This document shows, one piece after another, positions 58,694-64,000 of a stretch of DNA of 64,000 nt. Position 1 is the stretch's first letter. Each line of letters starts with the position of its first letter. The notes under the pieces were generated by a model, which saw only the letters and a list, made by a program, of their open reading frames with translations, had not been told where the DNA came from and searched no databases. Source of the DNA: Massilia sp. PDC64 (GTDB lineage Bacteria; Pseudomonadota; Gammaproteobacteria; Burkholderiales; Burkholderiaceae_D); contig NZ_FMZS01000007.1 in assembly GCF_900101265.1 (NCBI RefSeq), positions 248,001-312,000 of the forward strand. Reading direction: 5' to 3'. The translations under genes were made by a program, and so were the position numbers.

Positions 58694-60550
58694 TTGGAAC
58701 AATTGCTACCGTATTACGAGCGCGAGCTCGGCTACCTGCGTCGCCACCTGCGCGAGTTCGCCGAGCGCTATCCGAAGATCGCAGGCCGCCTGCTCATCAG
58801 CGGCGAAGTGTGCGAAGACCCGCACACGGAACGCATGATCGAGTCGTTCGCGCTGCTGAACGCGCGCATCGCCAAACGGCTCGACGACGACTATCCCGAA
58901 TTCACGGAAGCGCTGTTCGACGTGCTGTACCCGCATTACCTGCGCCCGTTTCCCTCCTGTTCGATCGCCTGCATGGATTTCGGCGGCACCGCCAACCAGC
59001 AGACGGGCATCAGCGTCATGCCGCGCGGCACCGCGCTCAGTACGCGGCCCGTGCGCGGCGCGGCCTGCACGTTCCGCACCGTGTATCCCGTCACCGTCGC
59101 GCCGATCGCGCTCACCAAGGCCGCGTTTTCCGCCATCATCGACCATCCCGAAGCCGTGCGCCTGCCGGAAGGTGCGGGCTCCGGACTGAGCCTGACCCTG
59201 ACCGCCACGGCCGACCAGCTGCGCCTCGGCCGGTTGGCCCTTCCGCGCCTGCGCGTGTTCATCGACGGCGAAGCGTCGTTCTGCGCGGCGCTCCGCGACA
59301 CGCTGTTCATGCGCGCGGTGGGCGCCTACGTCGAGGCGGATCGCAATGGCCGCTGGTTCCCCCTGGACGCGATCCCGATCGAACCTGCCGGCTTCGCCGA
59401 CGACGAATCCCTGATCGATTTTCCCGCCCGCTCGCATGCCGCCTACCGCCTGCTGACGGAGTACTTCTGCTTTCCGGACAAGTTCAACTTCTTCGACATC
59501 GACCTGGCCGCGCTCATGGCCGCGCTGCCGTCCGCGCTGGCGGCCGGGGCGACGACGGTCACCTTGCACCTGGCGCTGGCGGGCCTGCGCGCCGATTCGA
59601 ACACGGCACGCATGCTCGGTACGCTGTCGACAAACAACCTGCTGCTCGGCTGCACGCCCGTCATCAACCTGTTCAAGCAACGCGGCGAGCCGATCCGCCT
59701 CACCCACGCCAGCGCCAGCTACCCCGTGCTGGCGGACGCGCGCCGCGCCTTCGCGTACGAGGTGCAATCCATCGAATCCGTCAACCTCGTGCGCCAGACG
59801 CCGCAGGGAGAAACGGTCGTCGAGTTCCACCCGTTTTACTCGCTCAAGCACGCCCAGACGCCCGAGCAGAACGGCCATTACTGGGTGCTGCGGCGCGACG
59901 AGACGCTGGCCGAGCGGAGCCCCGGTTACGAGACGCAAATCGCCATCGTCGACATCGATTTCGATCCCGCTGCCGTCGAAACACAGACGCTGAACATTGA
60001 ACTCATCTGCAGCAACCGCGACCTGCCGGCCTCGCTCTCCTACGGCCAGCGCGGCGGCGATTTGTTCCTCGAAGGCGGCTCGAGCGTGAAGACGATCAAC
60101 TTCCTGCGCAAGCCCACGATCACGTACCGCTTCGAGAGCGCCCGCAGTGCCCACTGGCGGCTGATTTCGCACCTGACGCTGAACCATTTGTCGCTGGCAA
60201 ATGGCGGCGTCGACGCCTTCCGCGAGATGCTCGCCCTGTACGACCTGCCCCGTTCGCCGTCGTCGCAGCGCCAGATCGGCGGCATCGCCGCCATCGAACT
60301 GTGCACCGCCAGCGCCTGGATGGCAGGCAATCCGTTCGCCTGCCTCGTGCGCGGCGTGGAAGTGCGCATCGTCATCGACGAGGAAGCCTTCGTCGGCAGC
60401 GGCATCTACGCATTCGCCCACATCATCGAGCGGTTTCTCGCCCTGTACGTGCACGCCAACAGCTTCACGCAACTGGTGGTGGTGTCCAATAAAACCGGAG
60501 AGGAATTATTGAAATGCCTACCGAGAAGCGGCGATTTGAGCCTGCTGTAA
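58694..60550 (+). CDS. tssF: T6SS baseplate subunit TssF
   Basis: 618 residues from a TTG at 58694, giving the family N-terminus LLPYYERELGYLRRHLREFAE; GGGAG lies upstream. Conserved C-terminal half with SLSYGQRGGDLFLEG and RSAHWRLISHLTLNHLSL. Wedge subunit with TssE/G. Its 3' end overlaps tssG by 37 bp. Confidence 0.93.
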   Translation: MEQLLPYYERELGYLRRHLREFAERYPKIAGRLLISGEVCEDPHTERMIESFALLNARIAKRLDDDYPEFTEALFDVLYPHYLRPFPSCSIACMDFGGTANQQTGISVMPRGTALSTRPVRGAACTFRTVYPVTVAPIALTKAAFSAIIDHPEAVRLPEGAGSGLSLTLTATADQLRLGRLALPRLRVFIDGEASFCAALRDTLFMRAVGAYVEADRNGRWFPLDAIPIEPAGFADDESLIDFPARSHAAYRLLTEYFCFPDKFNFFDIDLAALMAALPSALAAGATTVTLHLALAGLRADSNTARMLGTLSTNNLLLGCTPVINLFKQRGEPIRLTHASASYPVLADARRAFAYEVQSIESVNLVRQTPQGETVVEFHPFYSLKHAQTPEQNGHYWVLRRDETLAERSPGYETQIAIVDIDFDPAAVETQTLNIELICSNRDLPASLSYGQRGGDLFLEGGSSVKTINFLRKPTITYRFESARSAHWRLISHLTLNHLSLANGGVDAFREMLALYDLPRSPSSQRQIGGIAAIELCTASAWMAGNPFACLVRGVEVRIVIDEEAFVGSGIYAFAHIIERFLALYVHANSFTQLVVVSNKTGEELLKCLPRSGDLSLL

Positions 60551-61632
60551 TCGAGCGCCTGTTCAGGGAACCCTATCGTTTCGAGTACTTCCAGGCCGTA
60601 CGCATGCTCGAGCTCTGGCTCAAGCGGCACGGCCGGCCCCAGCACGATGCCATCGCGCATTACGTACGGTTCCAGAATTCGACGTCGCTCGGCTTTCCGG
60701 CCAGCCAGCTGGAAGCCATCCAGCCCGAGCCGCGCGACCTCGAACGCGGCGCGCACGCGCTCGGCAAGGCCCTGCAGGAAGCCCGGCTCAGCTACATCCG
60801 CGTCACGCCATCGTTCATGGGCCTGCTGAGCGCCACCGGCGTGCTGCCGGCCCATTACACGGAACGCATCGCCGAACACCAGCAGCGCCAGTCCGACGAA
60901 GGTCCGCGCGCCCTGCTGGACACCTTCTCGAACCGCTCGCTGGCCCTGTTCTACGCCGCCTGGCGCAAATACCGGCTCCACTTCAAATACCAGCTCGACG
61001 GCCAGGACACGTTCCTGCCGCTGCTGCTGGCGCTGGCCGGACTCGGCAACAACGCGCTGCGCCGCCGCCTGGCGCACGAGCGGGACGGCGCGCTGCTGGA
61101 CGAAACGATCGGCTACTTCGCCGCGTCGATCCGCCAGCGGCCGTCGTCGGCCGTGCAGATGGGGCGCGTGCTGTCCGAGTATTTCGGCCACCCGGTGCGC
61201 ATCGAGCAATTCGTCGGTGCCTGGTACGACGTGCCGCCCGCCCAGCAGACCGTCCTCGGCCATCCCTCCGCCGTGCTGGGGACGAGCGCGATGGCCGGCG
61301 TGCGCGTGTGGCAGCGCGACCTACGCCTGCGCGTCGTCGTGGGTCCGCTGGACCACGCCGGTTTCACGTCGTTCCTGCCGGGCGGCCTCGCGGCGCGTGC
61401 CCTCAAGAGCCTGCTGGGCCTGCTGGCCGGCGTCACGCTCGAATATGAGGTCGAACTGATCCTGCGCGGCGCCGAAGTCCGCAGCACCGTCCTTGGCCCC
61501 GCGCCGAGCGGGCGTCTGGGATGGGATGCCTACCTCGTCACCGGGCCGCAGCTGGACGACCGCGGCGACGTCCGCTACGGCCTGCAGCCGATCGAACAGC
61601 CGACCACGCAGCCGACCGCGCAGCCGGCCTGA
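60514..61632 (+). CDS. tssG: T6SS baseplate subunit TssG
   Basis: 372 residues. Starts inside the tssF end; N-terminal FREPYRFEYFQAVRMLELW, GLLSATGVLPAHYTERIAE and the C-terminal TRIMMER-like half with SVLGTSAMAGVRVWQRD are family-typical. Ends with a short Thr/Gln/Pro repeat (PTTQPTAQPA). The usual next gene tssH is not present; a MOSC-type gene on the minus strand begins 10 bp away. Confidence 0.92.
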   Translation: MPTEKRRFEPAVIERLFREPYRFEYFQAVRMLELWLKRHGRPQHDAIAHYVRFQNSTSLGFPASQLEAIQPEPRDLERGAHALGKALQEARLSYIRVTPSFMGLLSATGVLPAHYTERIAEHQQRQSDEGPRALLDTFSNRSLALFYAAWRKYRLHFKYQLDGQDTFLPLLLALAGLGNNALRRRLAHERDGALLDETIGYFAASIRQRPSSAVQMGRVLSEYFGHPVRIEQFVGAWYDVPPAQQTVLGHPSAVLGTSAMAGVRVWQRDLRLRVVVGPLDHAGFTSFLPGGLAARALKSLLGLLAGVTLEYEVELILRGAEVRSTVLGPAPSGRLGWDAYLVTGPQLDDRGDVRYGLQPIEQPTTQPTAQPA

Positions 61633-61641
61633 CAAGCATGC

Positions 61642-62364
61642 CTACGGCACGACCTCGGCGGAAAACAACCGTTCTGCCGGCGCGGGATCGAACAACCCGT
61701 GCCCATCCCAGCGCGGCAAGGCGATATCCGATTGCGAGGGCACGGCCTTGCCCGCATAGCGCGGCCCGAGCCGGGCGATCATGCCGGGGAATGCGCGGCA
61801 ATAGCTCGATGCGACACCGGCCAGCTGGGCCAATCGTTTATACGTGATCACGCTGGCGGGCGGCAGCGTATCGAGCACGTGGACGATGCGCTCGCGCCAG
61901 TCGTCGGACCACGCGGGCAGCGGTGCGCCCGCCGTGCGGATGCGGTCGCCCAGGCGGATCTCTCCGCCGCGCAGCACGCGCGCCAGCATGCCGCGCCGCG
62001 TGCCGATGCGCGTCGACAGGCCGGGTCGCGACAGGCCGGGTTGGTGCGCATCCAGGTGCCCGCACGCTTCGCACTGGAACATCAGCCGCAGCAGGACGCT
62101 GTCGCCGACCTGCAGCACGGTGCCGGAGACGAGCCGCGACGTGTCGACGTCCACGAGCAGGTTCTCGCGCAATGTGTGCGGCGGCAGCGCGAACGCGTCG
62201 TACGCATCCGTCCCGGCCAGCAGCAGCTGGCGCGGCGACAGCGGGTCGGCGTGTACGTCGCCTTCCAGTCCCTGGAACGCGATGGCGCGCACACGCTCCA
62301 CGCGCTCGGGTGGCACGGCCAGGCTAGGGCGCAGGGCCAGGGCTTCGATCCGTCCGATGTCCAT
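61642..62364 (-). CDS. MOSC-domain protein with C-terminal MGMT/ATL-like domain
   Basis: 240 residues. Residues 1-146 form a MOSC beta-barrel (FQGLEGDVHADPLSPRQLL; TLRENLLVDVD; MFQCEACGHLD). A Cys pair (98, 101) is at the usual Mo-binding position. Residues about 157-230 resemble the DNA-binding domain of alkyltransferase-like proteins (VLDTLPPASVITYKRLAQLAG; YCRAFPGMIARLG), but the methyl-acceptor PCHR is missing. The fusion is inferred by eye only. Monocistronic between tssG and the efflux pump. Confidence 0.65.
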   Translation of the reverse strand: MDIGRIEALALRPSLAVPPERVERVRAIAFQGLEGDVHADPLSPRQLLLAGTDAYDAFALPPHTLRENLLVDVDTSRLVSGTVLQVGDSVLLRLMFQCEACGHLDAHQPGLSRPGLSTRIGTRRGMLARVLRGGEIRLGDRIRTAGAPLPAWSDDWRERIVHVLDTLPPASVITYKRLAQLAGVASSYCRAFPGMIARLGPRYAGKAVPSQSDIALPRWDGHGLFDPAPAERLFSAEVVP

Positions 62365-62472
62365 GTGCGTGTCCGTGTCGGTAAGGGATAAGCGATAAGT
62401 GATAAGCGATGACCAAGTCTGCCACAGGTGCGGCCGGTCCGGATGACGTAGCGGACCGCCGCACCATGACGC

Positions 62473-64000
62473 TCAACGATAGGCCGGATCGCGGGAACTT
62501 CCGTGCACCCACGTGTACAAGGCCGGCAGGATCAGGAGGGTCAGCGCCGTCGACGACAGGATGCCGCCGATGACGACCGTCGCCAGCGGCCGCTGCACCT
62601 CGGCCCCGGTGCTCGTCGCCAGCGCCATCGGCAGGAATCCCAGCGACGCGACGAGGGCCGTCATCAGCACGGCCCGCAAGCGCACCTGCGCGCCTTCGCG
62701 CATGGCTTCCCCGGCCGAGTGGCCCTGGTCGCGCAGCGAGCGCACGAACGCCAGCATCACGAGCCCGTTCAGCACGGCCACGCCGGACAGCGCGATGAAG
62801 CCGACCGCCGCCGAAATCGACAGCGGCAACCCGCGCAGCCATAGCGCCAGCACACCGCCCGTCATGGCGAACGGGATGCCGCTGAACACGAGCAGGCCAT
62901 CCTTCACGCTGCCGAACATCAGGTACAGCAGGGCGAACACGAGCGCCAGCGCGGCCGGCACGACGAGGGCCAGGCGCTGGCCCGCGGCCTGCAAATTTTC
63001 GAATTGCCCGCCGAGACTCAACCACACGCCCGCCGGCAGTTTCACCCTGTTCAAATCGGACTGCAGCGCGGCGACGAACGACCCGAGATCGCGCCCGCGC
63101 ACGTTCGCCGTGACGACGATGCGGCGCTTGCCGTTCTCGCGGCTGATCTGGTTCGCTTCCGGCACGAAGTCCAGGGTGGCGATCTCGGACAGCGGGATGC
63201 TGCTGCTACGGCCTTCGCGTTCGGGCAGGGAGATGGGCAGGCGGCGCAAGGTCTCGACGTCGTTGCGCGCGCCTTCCGGCAGGCGCACGGTGATGGCGAA
63301 GCGGCGGTCGCCTTCGAACACCGTACCCACGTCGCGGCCGCCGACGAGCGTGCCGAACGCTTCCTGCACGTCCGCCACGTTCAGGCCGTAGCGCGCGGCC
63401 TTGATGCGGTCGACGGCCAGGGTCAGCGCGGGCAAGCCTTCCGTCTGCTCGATCTTGACGTCGACCGCGCCCGGCAGCCGGTCCAGGACCTGGGCAATGC
63501 GCTGGGCCGTCGCGAGCATCGTCGCCGTGTCGTCGCCGAACACTTTGACGGCCACGTCGCTGCGCACGCCCGAGATCAGTTCGTTGAAGCGCAATTGAAT
63601 CGGTTGCGAGAACTCGTAGTTGTTGCCGGGGATGCGGTTCGCAGCCTCCGCGATCGCGGCCACGAGTTGCGCGTGCGTTCGTCGCGGCTTCGGCCACTGG
63701 CTTTCCGGCCGCAGGATCAGATAGCTGTCGGCCGCGTTCGGCGGCATCGGGTCGGTCGCCACCTCGGCCGTGCCGATGCGCGCGAACGCCCGCTCGATCT
63801 CGGGGAATTCGCGCAGCAGGGCGTTCTCCAGCTTCTGCTGCATCGCGACCGACTGCTGCAGGCTCGTACCGGGAATGCGCAAGGTCATGACGGCCAAATC
63901 TCCCTCGTTCAGGTTCGGCGCGAACTCGGTGCCGAGGCGCGTCGCCAGCAGGCCCGTCAACAGCACGGACAGCGCGGCGAACGTCAACGCCACCGGGCGG
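62473..64000 (-). CDS. CzcA-type heavy-metal efflux RND transporter, 5' truncated by window end
   Basis: About 509 residues of the C-terminal half of a family normally near 1030. No start codon is within the window; the frame runs past base 64000. Features: GTEFAPNLNEGDLAVMTLRIPG (large periplasmic loop), FNELISGVRSDVAVKVFGDD, and VVPAALALVFALLYLMFGSV followed by further membrane helices near 420-500. Belongs to HME-RND pumps for Co/Zn/Cd/Cu/Ag; the metal is unknown. CzcB/C partners are presumably beyond the window. Confidence 0.9.
   Translation of the reverse strand, partial: RPVALTFAALSVLLTGLLATRLGTEFAPNLNEGDLAVMTLRIPGTSLQQSVAMQQKLENALLREFPEIERAFARIGTAEVATDPMPPNAADSYLILRPESQWPKPRRTHAQLVAAIAEAANRIPGNNYEFSQPIQLRFNELISGVRSDVAVKVFGDDTATMLATAQRIAQVLDRLPGAVDVKIEQTEGLPALTLAVDRIKAARYGLNVADVQEAFGTLVGGRDVGTVFEGDRRFAITVRLPEGARNDVETLRRLPISLPEREGRSSSIPLSEIATLDFVPEANQISRENGKRRIVVTANVRGRDLGSFVAALQSDLNRVKLPAGVWLSLGGQFENLQAAGQRLALVVPAALALVFALLYLMFGSVKDGLLVFSGIPFAMTGGVLALWLRGLPLSISAAVGFIALSGVAVLNGLVMLAFVRSLRDQGHSAGEAMREGAQVRLRAVLMTALVASLGFLPMALATSTGAEVQRPLATVVIGGILSSTALTLLILPALYTWVHGSSRDPAYR

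Overview
The window is high-GC chromosomal DNA from a betaproteobacterium, most likely Oxalobacteraceae (Massilia/Janthinobacterium/Duganella type). This is inferred from gene families and gene order: a liu leucine-degradation cluster, the rsmI-lpoA-yraN-diaA-dolP block, ybeD-lipB-lipA, and a type VI secretion (T6SS) island. I made no database comparison. Genes are densely packed and no intergenic gap exceeds about 200 bp. Apart from one tRNA, I see no rRNA, CRISPR array, transposase or phage integrase.

Layout. 1-9242: end of a leucine-catabolism (liu) cluster, with methylglutaconyl-CoA hydratase, biotin-dependent methylcrotonyl-CoA carboxylase alpha subunit, a GhrA-like reductase and HMG-CoA lyase. 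A complete bioA-bioF-bioD-bioB biotin pathway sits inside it. 9254-9363: a terminator and tRNA-Pro(UGG). 9443-17396: a TonB-like proline-rich protein, the rsmI / lpoA-yraN-diaA-dolP envelope and replication block, a TlpA thioredoxin, a lipoprotein and a SUV3-type RNA helicase. 17520-20125: lipoate synthesis (lipB-lipA) with ybeD. 20182-28169: FecR/DUF6600 protein, LysE exporter, HU, an orphan ribbon-helix-helix protein, DUF808 protein, a TonB-dependent receptor and a GST. 28144-41625: metabolic and membrane genes, including an SDR-DoxX-like fusion, a DUF885 peptidase, glutamine cyclotransferase, an FAD oxidoreductase, nitronate monooxygenase, XdhC, a divergent ArgO/ArgP-type pair and a MerR regulator with its operator. 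41757-48565: beta/gamma-crystallin protein, modABC with divergent modE and a ModE box, a patatin phospholipase with inserted membrane helices, and a GFA protein. 48570-61632: part of a T6SS locus. 61642-64000: a MOSC protein with an extra C-terminal domain and the C-terminal half of a CzcA-type metal efflux pump, cut by the window end.

The least ordinary part is the minus-strand T6SS operon tssK-vgrG-effector-immunity-immunity-PAAR-KAS-like (58001 down to 48570). The effector's C-terminal half and both putative immunity genes are visibly AT-richer than everything around them. The operon ends in a membrane-anchored protein whose C-terminus resembles a ketosynthase/thiolase fold without clear catalytic residues. 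tssE-tssF-tssG run divergently. hcp, tssA, B, C, H, J, L and M are not in the window, so the apparatus must be completed elsewhere.
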